Shown: positions 26,702 through 36,549 of the stretch, piece by piece
Numbering within the stretch: position 1 is the first letter of the stretch
Layout: each line of letters starts with the position of its first letter
NCBI GenBank assembly: GCA_002734085.1
Contig: NVXV01000017.1
Coordinates: 16,147 to 80,146 of the forward strand
Source of the DNA: Fluviicola sp.
GTDB taxonomy: Bacteria > Bacteroidota > Bacteroidia > Flavobacteriales_D > Crocinitomicaceae
Direction: 5' to 3'
DNA: 64,000 nt
Program-made: the position numbers and the translations under genes
The notes under the pieces: generated by a model
What the model saw: the letters and a program-made list of their open reading frames with translations, nothing else
Database searches by the model: none
Told to the model about the DNA's origin: nothing

Positions 26702-27001
26702 GCTGCAAAGTTAAGGTAATTTCAATAAGTTACGTGATGGGTAACCAAACTGCAGTCATTAGGATAGAGATGGATCGTGCCTACGGCACTCAGGCGTCAG
26801 GTGGATTTTAGTTGACCTAGACTTTCAAGTCTAGGTTAAGTGTTGTTCGTGCCTATTGGCACTGAGAGCAATCTGGATCAAGTCCCAGAGGGACGACCAA
26901 CTTTTAATCATGGGTGTGAACCCATGGTTAAAAAAAGCGAGAACCCTTTTTGGCGCGTGTTTTTGTCCTAAAACCGTGACAAAAATATCCTTAGGACAAC
27001 C
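26702..27001. repeat. Gene-free gap with family I and family II palindromic repeats
   Basis: No gene was seen in these 300 bp. Family I: CGTGCCTACGGCACTC (26776-26791), the hairpin ACCTAGACTTtcAAGTCTAGGT (26815-26836) and CGTGCCTATTGGCACT (26848-26863). Family II: GTCCCagaGGGAC (26882-26894) and CATGGGTgtgaACCCATG (26909-26926), followed by a TTGGCGCGTGTTTTTG box and CCGTGACAAAAAT, a block also seen at 52784-52872 and 55910-55998. Confidence 0.7.
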
Positions 27002-29629
27002 TCACTTCTTCTTCGACCCCGTCAACTTCTTAATCTCATTCAACTTAAACAACGCCTCGACAGGAGTCAGTGTATCGATATCCATATTTTGTACTTCATC
27101 TCTGATTTGCTCCAGAACAGGATCGTCTAATTGAAAGAAGCTCAATTGCATATCTGAAGAATTGCCCGCTTGAACAATCTTCTCCTTTTCCTTTCCACGG
27201 GAAGAATTTTCGAGTTCAGATAGCATTTTAGTTGCCCTTTGAACTACAGCGTTAGGCATACCCGCTAATTTCGCTACGTGGATACCAAAACTGTGTTCGC
27301 TTCCACCTTCGATAAGTTTTCTTAGGAACAAAATTTTTGTGCCGACCTCCTTCACAGAAACGGTATAGTTTTTAATACGTTCAAACTTATTGGTCATTTC
27401 ATTCAGCTCGTGATAGTGGGTTGCGAATAAGGTTTTACACTTCGCTTTCGGATGCTGGTGAATGTACTCCGCAATTGCCCAAGCGATAGAAATCCCATCA
27501 TACGTACTTGTACCGCGACCGATTTCATCCAATAACACTAAACTTCTTGGAGAAAGGTTGTTCAGAATACTCGCTGTTTCATTCATTTCTACCATGAATG
27601 TCGATTCACCAGAGGAAATGTTGTCTGAAGCCCCCACACGTGTAAATACTTTATCCACGACTCCAAGTTTGGCAGATTTCGCAGGGACATAACATCCCAT
27701 CTGAGCCATCAAACTTATCAAAGCGGTTTGACGCAAAATCGCACTTTTACCAGACATGTTGGGCCCGGTAATCATGATGATTTGCTGCGTTTCATTGTCG
27801 AGGAACACATCGTTTGGAATGTACTCTTCTCCAAGCTTCATCTCCTTTTCAATTACAGGGTGACGACCTTCTTTGATGTCTAAACTATACTTCTCCGTCA
27901 TTTCTGGACGATTATAGTTGTTTTGCTCCGAGATGTTTGCAAAAGCATTCAAACAATCCAGTTGACTAATTAAGTGTGCGTTGAATTGGATGGGAGTGAT
28001 GTAATCTGCCATGGAGAAAATCAACTCCTGAAATAATTGCCGTTCAAGCGTTAAAATCTTTTCTTCGGCACCTAATATTTTATGTTCGTATTCTTTGAGT
28101 TCTTCAGTGATGTATCGTTCAGCATTTACAAGTGTCTGCTTTCGAATCCACTCTTCGGGAACTTTGTCTTTGTGTGTGTTTCTTACTTCGATGTAATAAC
28201 CAAACACATTATTAAAAGCGACTTTCAAACTTGTAATGCCCGTTCTTTCAGATTCGCGTTGTTGTAATTCTTCTAAATAGGATTTCCCAGAATTCGAAAG
28301 TTTGCGCAATTCATCTAATTCTGCGTGAAATCCATCCGCAATGACTTTTCCTTTTCCGACTTGTATCGCAGGGTCTTCATCCAGTTGAGTATTGATGAGT
28401 TCAATTAATTTATCACAAGGATTCAGTCGATCAACGATAGAGAGTAATGCTTCCGATTTTGTTTTCTTCAACAATTCCTGAATCGGTTTTACCTGCAACA
28501 TGGTTTTGCGCAGTTGATTCACTTCTTTCGGGTTTACTTTTCCTACGGCAACTTTAGAAGCCAGTCGTTCTAAGTCATTAATATCTTTTAATCGTTGTCC
28601 CAATTCATAGCGCACCTCTTCGTTTTTCAAAAGTGCTTCAACGGCATCTAATCGTTTATTGATCGGTGCCATTTCTTTTAAAGGCAAAACAATCCATCGT
28701 TTCATCATTCGTCCTCCCATGGGAGTGACGGTAGCGTCTAGTACATTCAAAAGTGTTGATCCTCCTTCATTTTGAGAATAAATCAACTCTAAATTGCGTG
28801 TTGTAAAACGATCGAGCCAGACGTATTTGTCTTCTTCAATACGCGCGATTTTTGTGATATGGCCTAACTTGTGATGTTGCGCTTCAGAAATGTAATGTAA
28901 AATGGCACCTGCAGCGATGATTGCTTCGTCCAATTCTTCAACCCCGAATCCCTTTAAGTTTTTTGTTTTGAAATGCTTGTTTAAGTTCTCACGTGCAAAA
29001 TCTTCCTGAAACACCCAGTCTTCTAATTTGAATGAGTGATACTGAGTACCAAAACGCTCGTTGTACAGACTGCTTTTTTGTTTTGAAAAGATGATTTCGC
29101 TCGGATCAAAGCCCTGGAGTAATTTATCGATGTACTCAAAGTCTCCTTGAGCCAACATAAACTCTCCTGTTGAAATATCCAAAAAGGAAATTCCATGAAT
29201 GTTTTTTCCTAAATGAATCGCCGCAAGGAAGTTGTTCTTTTTTTGTTCTAACACTTGATCATTCAAAGAAACTCCTGGCGTTACAAGTTCTGTTACACCT
29301 CTTTTGACAATTGTTTTTGTCATTTTTGGATCTTCCAACTGATCGCAAATCGCAACACGTTCACCGGCGCGGACTAGTTTTGGTAAATAAACATCTATTG
29401 AGTGGTGTGGAAAGCCAGCTAATTCAATATGTGAAGCAGAACCGTTTTTTCTTTTTGTAAGAATGATTCCTAAAATGCGAGCCGCTTTGACTGCGTCTTC
29501 ACCAAACGTTTCATAAAAATCACCAACACGAAACAAAAGCAACGCACCAGGGTGTTTTGCCTTGATTTGATTGTATTGTTTCATCAAAGGAGTTTCGCTC
29601 GACTTTTTTTCTTTTGCTGTTTTCGCCAA
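27002..29629 (-). CDS. mutS: DNA mismatch repair protein MutS
   Basis: The 875-residue product is a full-length MutS. The mismatch-contacting FYETFG motif is near residue 40, the connector and lever domains fill the middle, and the ATPase has Walker [12 protein letters not shown], Walker [16 protein letters not shown] and an ATHYHEL H-loop. It recognises base mismatches and recruits MutL. The frame starts with TTG at 29629 (MAKTAKEKK, which is how many homologues begin). The first ATG is at 29584, 15 codons later. It is divergent from the downstream methyltransferase. Confidence 0.97.
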   Translation of the reverse strand: MAKTAKEKKSSETPLMKQYNQIKAKHPGALLLFRVGDFYETFGEDAVKAARILGIILTKRKNGSASHIELAGFPHHSIDVYLPKLVRAGERVAICDQLEDPKMTKTIVKRGVTELVTPGVSLNDQVLEQKKNNFLAAIHLGKNIHGISFLDISTGEFMLAQGDFEYIDKLLQGFDPSEIIFSKQKSSLYNERFGTQYHSFKLEDWVFQEDFARENLNKHFKTKNLKGFGVEELDEAIIAAGAILHYISEAQHHKLGHITKIARIEEDKYVWLDRFTTRNLELIYSQNEGGSTLLNVLDATVTPMGGRMMKRWIVLPLKEMAPINKRLDAVEALLKNEEVRYELGQRLKDINDLERLASKVAVGKVNPKEVNQLRKTMLQVKPIQELLKKTKSEALLSIVDRLNPCDKLIELINTQLDEDPAIQVGKGKVIADGFHAELDELRKLSNSGKSYLEELQQRESERTGITSLKVAFNNVFGYYIEVRNTHKDKVPEEWIRKQTLVNAERYITEELKEYEHKILGAEEKILTLERQLFQELIFSMADYITPIQFNAHLISQLDCLNAFANISEQNNYNRPEMTEKYSLDIKEGRHPVIEKEMKLGEEYIPNDVFLDNETQQIIMITGPNMSGKSAILRQTALISLMAQMGCYVPAKSAKLGVVDKVFTRVGASDNISSGESTFMVEMNETASILNNLSPRSLVLLDEIGRGTSTYDGISIAWAIAEYIHQHPKAKCKTLFATHYHELNEMTNKFERIKNYTVSVKEVGTKILFLRKLIEGGSEHSFGIHVAKLAGMPNAVVQRATKMLSELENSSRGKEKEKIVQAGNSSDMQLSFFQLDDPVLEQIRDEVQNMDIDTLTPVEALFKLNEIKKLTGSKKK

Positions 29630-29720
29630 AATGAATTTGTTTGTGTTACTTTGTAGACTGTAAAAATAGTTGCTTCGTTTCGGTCAACCAACATCGATTC
29701 GAATTCATTTATCAAAATTT

Positions 29721-30248
29721 ATGAACAGAAAGTTAAAACTTTGGGAGTTAAACCGTCCAACCGTAGAAGAATTTAAAGATAAGGAAAAGTTTCCTATTAT
29801 TTTAATCCTCGATAACATCCGAAGTTTGTCAAATGTTGGAGCCTTTTTCAGAACTGCCGACGCGTTCAACGTAAAGAAAATCTACCTCTGCGGCATCACC
29901 GCCAAACCGCCCCATCGTGAAATCCAAAAAACTGCACTCGGCGCAACCGAATCGATAGAGTGGGAGCACGTGGAAGATGCGGTCGCTTTAATCAAATCAC
30001 TCAAAAAGCAAAAAGTAAAAGTTTGTTCTATCGAACAAGCCGAAAAAACAATCCCATTGAACGAATTTAAAGTGGATAATTCAGCGGAGTATGCCTTGGT
30101 TTTTGGTAATGAAGTGGATGGCGTCCAGCAAGAAGTTATTGATCGCTCTCATCATATTTTGGAGGTTCCGCAGTTTGGAACAAAGCATAGTTTAAATGTA
30201 TCTGTTTGTGCTGGGGTTGTGCTTTGGGAGTTTGTGAGGGGGTATTGA
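29721..30248 (+). CDS. TrmH/SpoU-family RNA 2'-O-methyltransferase
   Basis: About 175 residues from the ATG at 29721. A TTG at 29670 in the same frame would add 17 residues that do not look conserved. The SPOUT signatures are present: ILDNIRSLSNVGAFFRTAD (motif 1), YALVFGNEVDGV (motif 2) and LNVSVCAGVVLWE (motif 3, the trefoil knot). It methylates tRNA or rRNA ribose, and the target is not predictable. It is short because it lacks an N-terminal substrate-binding domain. It is transcribed away from mutS. Confidence 0.85.
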   Translation: MNRKLKLWELNRPTVEEFKDKEKFPIILILDNIRSLSNVGAFFRTADAFNVKKIYLCGITAKPPHREIQKTALGATESIEWEHVEDAVALIKSLKKQKVKVCSIEQAEKTIPLNEFKVDNSAEYALVFGNEVDGVQQEVIDRSHHILEVPQFGTKHSLNVSVCAGVVLWEFVRGY

Positions 30249-30317
30249 GGGGTTAAAGTAATGACGTATATGTTGTTTTTCAGTGTTTAGAAATAATTCA
30301 CTAATTTCACAATTGAT

Positions 30318-30800
30318 ATGACTAAAACACTCTTTATAATTTCTTTAGTTCTAACGATTTCATGTTCTCTTTCATTGACACACGATAACCATCAGTCAAT
30401 GCAAAATATTCAATCAACTCAGATATCAAAAGATAATGTCTTTGACAAAATTTTATTAGTTGTAAACAAGGAAATTAAATTTGAAGAAATAGCAATTACC
30501 TATGATGAATTAATAAATCAATTTTCAGATGATTTCAGAGAGAAATTTGTTAAAGATGGTGGTGATATTTTCAATAAATTACTGCCTAAATGGAGGGTCG
30601 AGTCAATCCAAAGAATAAAGCAAACTTGTCCTGGTAATGATGCTTCAATTATCAGTAGGAAAATTAATCTTGATAAATCAGACACTGAAATAAAAGCCTA
30701 CACAGGAGAATTAATTATAAATTGTGAGGACAAAAGTTCAAACTTGAAGTTTTCAGCTTTTGAAATGAACGGTAATTTATATGTCACAAAGATTCAATAA
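30318..30800 (+). CDS. Hypothetical lipoprotein, 160 aa
   Basis: The signal sequence MTKTLFIISLVLTISC ends in a lipobox cysteine. The rest is a small mixed alpha/beta protein with one internal cysteine pair (TCPG and INCEDK). I do not recognise a family. The base composition is AT-rich like its neighbours. The next gene starts 59 bp downstream on the same strand and also encodes an exported protein. Confidence 0.6.
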   Translation: MTKTLFIISLVLTISCSLSLTHDNHQSMQNIQSTQISKDNVFDKILLVVNKEIKFEEIAITYDELINQFSDDFREKFVKDGGDIFNKLLPKWRVESIQRIKQTCPGNDASIISRKINLDKSDTEIKAYTGELIINCEDKSSNLKFSAFEMNGNLYVTKIQ

Positions 30801-30859
30801 AAAGAAAAACTTTTAAGATACGTTTTACAAAAATGTTACTTACTTGAACAATCAATAAA

Positions 30860-31804
30860 ATGAAACCCAAAAAATTCACATTCCTCTTTTTTCTGTCACT
30901 CTTTATGACATTCAAGGTCTTCTCACAAACAGATAACCTACGGATAATAATCCATCACCAAATTCAAGAGGAAACACCTTGTTTCGTGCTAACGATATAC
31001 AATAAAAGTGATACTGTTTATGCTCGAACTATATTAGATGAATATGAGGTTTCAATTGACAGTTTAGCCAGTGGGAAGTATTTAATTAACCTAAAAAATT
31101 GCGGTTCTGAATCTGATGATTTAATTCAATCTATCACACAGAATGTTGAAATCAAACCATTTCAAATTGCAGAGCTTGTTTTTGATTTCTCCCGATATAT
31201 CAATTACATCGAAGTAGATACAATTTCTTCAAACGAAATAATAAAATCGAGAATCGAGTCTCAGTTTAGATTATCCTACTTTGATTATAGATGGAATCCT
31301 AACGGAATTAATCCAAAGTTTAACTTAGGTGTTGGCTGGTCCGGATATCATTGGAACTCCTTTTCAAAACATTTTGGTTTCTTAGTTGGTGGCGGCGCTA
31401 GTTATATGTTTGCTCCATTAAGAATAGAGCCGAGTTCCGCTTCAATCTATCAAGAAGAAGTGGAATCCAATTATTACAGTTACTTAAGCGGACAATTTGA
31501 TATGAAGTTTAGGTTTTCAAGTTTAAATCAACAAAGTAAATATATTAAAGGTCATAGTGTTTTTTTCGATATTGGTGTGCTGTACAATCTCCCTTTATAC
31601 TTTAAAAAAGTAACCCGTTTTAACATTCGAGACAAAATGGTCAATAGCTTTATTCATCAGTACACAGATGCAAGAGCCTATGTCAATATTGGATTTACAA
31701 ACGTACAATTTTTCGTCTCATATCGCCCTTTTGACTTTATACGTGGAGACTTTCAAGAGTTGCCTAAATACAACGCAGGGCTTAAGGTCAATATTAATTA
31801 TTAA
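30860..31804 (+). CDS. Hypothetical exported (outer membrane-like) protein
   Basis: The 314-residue product has a signal peptide (to about residue 22, FKVFSQ). The first third looks like a small beta domain (residues 23-115). The rest alternates short hydrophobic strands and aromatic residues (GVGWSGYHWNSF, FGFLVGGGASYMF, FFDIGVLYNLPLYF, YVNIGFTNVQFFVSY) in the manner of an outer membrane beta-barrel. No specific family is recognised. Confidence 0.55.
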   Translation: MKPKKFTFLFFLSLFMTFKVFSQTDNLRIIIHHQIQEETPCFVLTIYNKSDTVYARTILDEYEVSIDSLASGKYLINLKNCGSESDDLIQSITQNVEIKPFQIAELVFDFSRYINYIEVDTISSNEIIKSRIESQFRLSYFDYRWNPNGINPKFNLGVGWSGYHWNSFSKHFGFLVGGGASYMFAPLRIEPSSASIYQEEVESNYYSYLSGQFDMKFRFSSLNQQSKYIKGHSVFFDIGVLYNLPLYFKKVTRFNIRDKMVNSFIHQYTDARAYVNIGFTNVQFFVSYRPFDFIRGDFQELPKYNAGLKVNINY

Positions 31805-31815
31805 CAACAAAACCC

Positions 31816-32244
31816 ATGTTCGACGAACTAACAAAATACAAAAACAAAAACCACTTCTTCTATTCATCAGATCAGGATTTGAGTGATGTTTGTAATGCTC
31901 CGAAAAATGCGAGCGGGATTTATCTTGTCTATGAACTAAAAAATGGGAGAATTAAATTGGTTTATATCGGTTCTTCCGGGAAAGTTCAAAATGATGGACA
32001 AATCAAGCATCGCGATGGAGGAATGTTTGATAGGATTGTGAATGGACATCAATTTGGGAAAATTCCAAGGAAAAAATCATGGAAACAAAAGTTAATTGAT
32101 GAAGACATTGATGCTTTGGATGTTTATTGGTATGAGACTGTAAATAAAGACGTGTTTGATATCCCCGCTTTTGTGGAGGCTCAGATTTTACAAAGGTTTT
32201 TAGAGGTTTATGGACGGTTTCCTAGGTGGAATGGAGTGCTGTAA
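31816..32244 (+). CDS. GIY-YIG-type nuclease-domain protein
   Basis: The 142-residue product has the sequence SGIYLVYELKNG followed by VYIGSSGKV, which is the GIY-YIG core with the usual spacing. A conserved Glu follows in FVEAQIL and a final Asn in RWNGVL. The fold cuts DNA in repair and mobile-element proteins. Here it stands alone, without a DNA-binding partner domain, so its target is unknown. The last codon and stop lie inside a GTGCTgtaAGCAC palindrome, so a REP-like element forms its 3' end. Confidence 0.7.
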   Translation: MFDELTKYKNKNHFFYSSDQDLSDVCNAPKNASGIYLVYELKNGRIKLVYIGSSGKVQNDGQIKHRDGGMFDRIVNGHQFGKIPRKKSWKQKLIDEDIDALDVYWYETVNKDVFDIPAFVEAQILQRFLEVYGRFPRWNGVL

Positions 32245-32323
32245 GCACGGCCAGCGCATTGCAATGGCAGCAATGCCGTTGTATAAGTAATTATCCCCTT
32301 CAACCCGAGTGCCGTTAGGTACG
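32236..32323. repeat. Family I REP-like element at the 3' end of the GIY-YIG gene
   Basis: GTGCTgtaAGCAC (32236-32248) and GAGTGCCGTTAGGTACG (32307-32323) are the reverse complement of the order seen at 19538-19623 and 56028-56100. The gene's TAA stop (32242-32244) lies in the first palindrome. Confidence 0.65.
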
Positions 32324-32397
32324 ATATACCTATGTAAATGACTAATTCTTTTGATGGGTTTTTCAATTGAAATGTGTTTACCCTGTTTGTTTGTGTC

Positions 32398-33291
32398 CTA
32401 CTCAACTAAAACCTTCCCACCCCCCAAAGACTTACCATTTAGTTCCAACAGCACAAAATAAGTTCCACCCTCCAATTTAGAAATGTCAATACTTGATTTG
32501 ACCAATTTATCCTCTAATACAACTTTACCATTCAAATCAATGATTTGATAATAAGTTTCACTTGGCTTGATAGTGTTGGAAAGCTCGACTGTGATATTAT
32601 CACTTGCAGGATTTGGATAAAGTTTAATCTTTTCAGTTTCTAGGATCTCCGATTCAATATTTAAACTCTGACAGTCAGGAGTACCGTTGAGATAAATACA
32701 GTTTCCATCGTCGTAGCATCTTAAATCATACGAGGCTGGTTTGTCCATTATATTTTCCTGACAATAGTCGAAATAAGCAAATCCGCGTTCAACACTTCCA
32801 TAATAAGAATAGAAAGTATCCACCACCGTAGAAGGAACATCGTAGCTATAAGCAATCCATTTATTCACGCAACCATTTATAGTTACTCTGCCGGTATCAA
32901 GTACTTCTATATAAATATCTTCAGTACAAGATTGATTGACTAAACTCCAGCTATCTCCCGGTGAAGCTTTTAAATTGATGAGCGTGTCAAACTGTGTTTG
33001 GGTGGTAAAATAGATGATGCTGTCTTCCTCATAAGTAAAAAAAGGATCTCCCTGACTAGTGTAACCAGGAACTCCAAAATTGGAGTATTCATGTAATATT
33101 GTGACTTTGCTACACGGTTTTGTATTGACGAGGGTGTCTTTTTCAACCTCATATGTCGTAAACCCTTCAATACCAAAGGAGAAATAATCATAGCCCCATG
33201 TTGTACCAACTGTCGCCCAATTTACATTTTGGCTAAATCCGCAAAATGAAAGTGAAAGAAATAGAATTAAAGAGAAGGATAGGAGCTTCAT
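32398..33291 (-). CDS. T9SS type A sorting domain-containing exported protein
   Basis: About 297 residues from the ATG at 33291, chosen because the signal peptide (MKLLSFSLILFLSLSFCGFSQ) begins there. The upstream 15 codons are unlikely. The C-terminus has a T9SS sorting domain with IKLYPNPASDNITVEL near 220, NGKVVLEDKL, and a final GGGKVLVE. The N-terminal part contains several cysteines (CSKVTIL, SCTEDIYI, GCVNKWIAY), suggesting disulphides and a surface or secreted location. No enzymatic domain is recognised. Confidence 0.82.
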   Translation of the reverse strand: MKLLSFSLILFLSLSFCGFSQNVNWATVGTTWGYDYFSFGIEGFTTYEVEKDTLVNTKPCSKVTILHEYSNFGVPGYTSQGDPFFTYEEDSIIYFTTQTQFDTLINLKASPGDSWSLVNQSCTEDIYIEVLDTGRVTINGCVNKWIAYSYDVPSTVVDTFYSYYGSVERGFAYFDYCQENIMDKPASYDLRCYDDGNCIYLNGTPDCQSLNIESEILETEKIKLYPNPASDNITVELSNTIKPSETYYQIIDLNGKVVLEDKLVKSSIDISKLEGGTYFVLLELNGKSLGGGKVLVE

Positions 33292-33483
33292 AGTGTGTTG
33301 TCTAAGTGTTTTTCGAAGATAAACCAAAACTGCCAAAAAGCCAAATACTAAATCATTTTAAAACAAAAGAAATCTGAACAATCGTGTCAGGAGAATTTTC
33401 CTAAAATTATCACAAGGAACTATGAATTTTATGTTTCGTTTTTGAAATAGCTCGCTCAATGAACGAGAGATGAAAATTGTTAT

Positions 33484-33753
33484 CTATTTTTTCTCCTCCA
33501 AATCCATCTCACAAACTGGACAATGACCGGGACTATCATAGACTTTATCCCCTTCGCACTCCATCGGGCATTGGTAATTAACCTCACCTTCTGCAGCATG
33601 TTCTCCATGGTGTTCATGTTCTTTGTCTCCGTTGTGGTGATATTTACCGTGCTCAGCTGGGTCGGGTTGTGTTGTGTTTTCGTCTTCGCCGCAGCTTGAT
33701 AAAATTAGACCTATTGAGAGTATTATCGTTACAGAAAATAGTACTTTTTTCAT
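33484..33753 (-). CDS. Lipoprotein with heavy-metal-binding-type domain
   Basis: About 89 residues from the ATG at 33753. The signal sequence (MKKVLFSVTIILSIGLILSSC) has a lipobox. A His- and Asp/Glu-rich linker (KYHHNGDKEHEHHGEH) is followed by YQCPMECEGDKVYDSPGHCP and VCEMDLEEKK. The CPM/CPVCxM pattern is the small heavy-metal-binding domain found in copper-efflux and CusF-type proteins. It would bind a soft metal in the periplasm. No efflux pump lies next to it. Confidence 0.78.
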   Translation of the reverse strand: MKKVLFSVTIILSIGLILSSCGEDENTTQPDPAEHGKYHHNGDKEHEHHGEHAAEGEVNYQCPMECEGDKVYDSPGHCPVCEMDLEEKK

Positions 33754-33829
33754 AATACAAGATTTATTTCCCTTAAGAAACAAAAAAATGTAGAGACATC
33801 CAAAATTGAAGGTTGGTATTATTTAGTTG

Positions 33830-34324
33830 TTACTTCAAACACTTAAAGTAATCAAACGGCTCTAGGCAATCATTACACTTGTAGTGAGCTTTACAAGCCG
33901 TACTCCCAAATTGTGAAACCATTTTAGTGTTTTTAGACTTACATAATGGGCAAGGAACTATTGTTTTGTCTCCAAATAAAACCGATTTGTCTACTTCATC
34001 TTGTGGGGGTGCAATTCCGTACTCCTCCAACTTTCTTTTTCCCTCTTCGGAAAGCCAGTCGGTAGTCCAAGCGGGGGAAAGTACGAGTTTTACATCGACT
34101 TCCAGTTCTTCTTTTTGCAATCGTTCTTTGATGTCTTCTTCAATGACTTGCATCGCAGGACAACCAGAATAAGTGGGTGTAATCAGAATCTGCCAACGCC
34201 CATTTTTTTGCTTATTCACTTCGCGCACAACCCCAAGATCAACAACAGTTAATACAGGAACCTCAGGATCTTTTACGTCCTCAAGGAAGTCCCAAATTTG
34301 TTCTGCCGTTATGTCTTTTGTCAT
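33830..34324 (-). CDS. paaD: 1,2-phenylacetyl-CoA epoxidase subunit PaaD
   Basis: The 164-residue product has the DUF59/MIP18 fold at the N-terminus (VKDPEVPVLTVVDLGVV, TPTYSGCPAM), the iron-sulphur-assembly-type domain of PaaD. A Zn-like tail has CPLCKSKNTKMVSQFGS and CNDCLEPFDYFKCLK. PaaD is thought to help mature the epoxidase. It belongs to the paaABCD set but is separated from paaC by 145 bp that contain a repeat-like sequence. Confidence 0.93.
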   Translation of the reverse strand: MTKDITAEQIWDFLEDVKDPEVPVLTVVDLGVVREVNKQKNGRWQILITPTYSGCPAMQVIEEDIKERLQKEELEVDVKLVLSPAWTTDWLSEEGKRKLEEYGIAPPQDEVDKSVLFGDKTIVPCPLCKSKNTKMVSQFGSTACKAHYKCNDCLEPFDYFKCLK

Positions 34325-34469
34325 TGTGGTTTTAATATTTACAGCTACCTGTTAATCAGGGTTGTGGCACACTTGTGTCGACCATGGCGTCGGTAGAGTT
34401 TCTCAGAGAAGCACAGAGGCTCACAGAGTTTTTTTACTTATTCTCCGCTCTCATTCTCCACTCTGAACC

Positions 34470-35228
34470 TTACCATTCCATTCCTGGGTGTGTGCGTTGC
34501 ACGTATTGTAGTTCTGCGAGTAGGTATCCTAAATGTTCAGAGTGAATACCTTTTCTTCCACCGTCGAGCTGCCATTTTTCTTTTGGAAGCGAAAGCGTTG
34601 CTTCGTCCAAAACAGCTTTTATGTTGGCATCGTAAGTAGATCTAAATTCAGATGTATCACAAGCAACTCCTTCTTTGATTAACAATTCATCTACTTCGTC
34701 TTGGTAAAAGAGTTCATCAATAAAGCGTGATAAGTCAGTAACAGATTCTTGAACACGATTGTGAGATTCCTCAGTTCCATCGCCTAAACGAATAACCCAT
34801 TCAGAAGAATGTTTTAGGTGGTATTTCACTTCCTTAATGGACTTAGCAGCAATTGCAGCAATTTGCTCGTCTTTGCTTTCCATTAAACGTTCATACAATA
34901 AGATTTGAAAATGATCAAATAAGAATTGACGCACGATTGTTTTACCAAAATCGCCATTGGTTTGTTCTACTAAGAGAACATTTTTATACTCTCTTTCGAG
35001 ACGTAAAAAAGCCAAATCATCTTCGTCTCTACCTTTGTCTTCAACTTTTGCGGCGTATTGATATAATTCTGTCGCCTGACCAACTAAATCTAAAGCCAAG
35101 TTGGTAAGAGCGATATCTTCCTCCAAAATCGGGCCGTGACCACACCATTCAGATAAACGATGCCCCAATATCAACGTATCGTCAGCGCGACGAAGTAAAT
35201 ATTCAAATAATGCTTCTTGCTTTGTCAT
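34470..35228 (-). CDS. paaC: 1,2-phenylacetyl-CoA epoxidase subunit PaaC
   Basis: The 252-residue product is a ferritin-like four-helix protein with ADDTLILGHRLSEWCGHGP and DIALTNLALDLVGQA at the start, the PaaC signature. It has lost most di-iron ligands and serves as the structural partner of PaaA. It lies 11 bp downstream of paaB. Confidence 0.94.
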   Translation of the reverse strand: MTKQEALFEYLLRRADDTLILGHRLSEWCGHGPILEEDIALTNLALDLVGQATELYQYAAKVEDKGRDEDDLAFLRLEREYKNVLLVEQTNGDFGKTIVRQFLFDHFQILLYERLMESKDEQIAAIAAKSIKEVKYHLKHSSEWVIRLGDGTEESHNRVQESVTDLSRFIDELFYQDEVDELLIKEGVACDTSEFRSTYDANIKAVLDEATLSLPKEKWQLDGGRKGIHSEHLGYLLAELQYVQRTHPGMEW

Positions 35229-35239
35229 TGATGTAAAAA

Positions 35240-35527
35240 TTACATGTGTTTAATTCCATCTGGAACTTCATAAAATGTTGGGTGTCTGTACGCTTTTGAG
35301 TTTGCGGGTTCAAAAAGCGGACCTGCTTCAGAAGGAGAAGAAGCCGAAACATGTTCAGACTCAACTACCCAAATGCTAATTCCTTCGCTTCTACGTGTGT
35401 ATACGTCACGTGCATTTTCAATTGCCATTTCAGCATCGGCAGCTCTTAAACTACCTGCATGTTTGTGACTTAATCCTTGTTTACTTCGGATGAAAACTTC
35501 CCAAAGTGGCCATTCTTTCTTACTCAT
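35240..35527 (-). CDS. paaB: 1,2-phenylacetyl-CoA epoxidase subunit PaaB
   Basis: The 95-residue product has the PaaB signature: WPLWEVFIRSKQGLSHKHAG, SLRAADAEMAIENARDVYTR and RSEGISIWVV. It bridges PaaA/PaaC pairs in the epoxidase. It lies 11 bp downstream of paaA on the same strand. Confidence 0.95.
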   Translation of the reverse strand: MSKKEWPLWEVFIRSKQGLSHKHAGSLRAADAEMAIENARDVYTRRSEGISIWVVESEHVSASSPSEAGPLFEPANSKAYRHPTFYEVPDGIKHM

Positions 35528-35538
35528 AATATAATTTT

Positions 35539-36522
35539 TTACGAAGCTTTTTTGCGATTTGCACGTTTTTCAGCATAAGCATTTGCTGCTTCGCGAATCC
35601 ACATTCCTTCTTCTTTTGCTTTTTTTCTTGCTTCAACACGTTCCTTATTACAAGGACCATATCCTTTAACAACTTGCCAAAACTCGTCCCAATTGATTTC
35701 ACCGAAATCGTAGTGACCTGTTTCTTCGTTAAACTTCAAGTCATTGTCTGGAACTTTAAGTCCAATCAACTCTGCCTGAGGAACAGTAACATCCACAAAC
35801 ATTTGACGTAATTCATCATTCGTGTGACGTTTGATTTTCCAAGCCATTGATTGCGCAGTGTGCTTAGAATCTTTGTCGCTTGGACCAAACATCATTAATG
35901 CTGGCCACCACCATCTATTTAAAGATTCTTGTGCCATTTCCTTTTGTTCTGGAGTACCTTGTGCCAATTTAGTTACAATCTCAAAACCTTGTCTTTGGTG
36001 AAAAGATTCCTCTTTACAAACACGTACCATTGCTCTAGCGTATGGTCCGTATGAACAACGACAAAGTGGAACTTGGTTCATAATCGCTGCACCATCTACA
36101 AGCCAACCAATCATTCCCATATCTGCCCAAGTTAAACTAGGGTAGTTGAAAATAGATGAATATTTAGCTTTTCCAGAGTGAAGATCATCAATGGTCTCTT
36201 CACGATCCGCTCCTAGCGTCTCTACGGCACTATATAAATAAAGCCCGTGTCCAGCCTCATCTTGAATTTTAGCTAATAAAACAGCTTTTCTTCTTAAGTT
36301 GGGAGCGCGAGTGACCCAATTCCCTTCTGGTAACTGACCAACAATTTCGGAGTGCGCATGCTGTGAAATCTGACGAATCAATGTTTCACGATAAGCGTCC
36401 GGCATCCAATCTTTTGGTTCAATTTTTATCTCGTTGTCAATTTTTTCCTGAAACTGACGTTCGAGTTTTGAAATATCTTGTTTTTCCATGACTTTAAAAA
36501 TATTAGTGTTTGTTTCACTCAT
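35539..36522 (-). CDS. paaA: 1,2-phenylacetyl-CoA epoxidase catalytic subunit PaaA
   Basis: The 327-residue product is a ferritin-like di-iron monooxygenase. [15 protein letters not shown] and [16 protein letters not shown] carry the metal ligands (Glu and His), and [11 protein letters not shown] and [14 protein letters not shown] are PaaA signatures. It epoxidises phenylacetyl-CoA using electrons from PaaE. Two paaE-like reductases are divergently transcribed from the same upstream region, and TAAATTTG (36550-36557, minus strand) is a candidate -7 element. Confidence 0.96.
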   Translation of the reverse strand: MSETNTNIFKVMEKQDISKLERQFQEKIDNEIKIEPKDWMPDAYRETLIRQISQHAHSEIVGQLPEGNWVTRAPNLRRKAVLLAKIQDEAGHGLYLYSAVETLGADREETIDDLHSGKAKYSSIFNYPSLTWADMGMIGWLVDGAAIMNQVPLCRCSYGPYARAMVRVCKEESFHQRQGFEIVTKLAQGTPEQKEMAQESLNRWWWPALMMFGPSDKDSKHTAQSMAWKIKRHTNDELRQMFVDVTVPQAELIGLKVPDNDLKFNEETGHYDFGEINWDEFWQVVKGYGPCNKERVEARKKAKEEGMWIREAANAYAEKRANRKKAS

Positions 36523-36549
36523 AAAGGATGTAATAAAACAAACTCCCTA

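Noticed and set aside
30860..31804. Named outer membrane porin family
   Set aside because: The strand pattern is suggestive, but no diagnostic motif was found, so only an exported outer-membrane-like protein is called.
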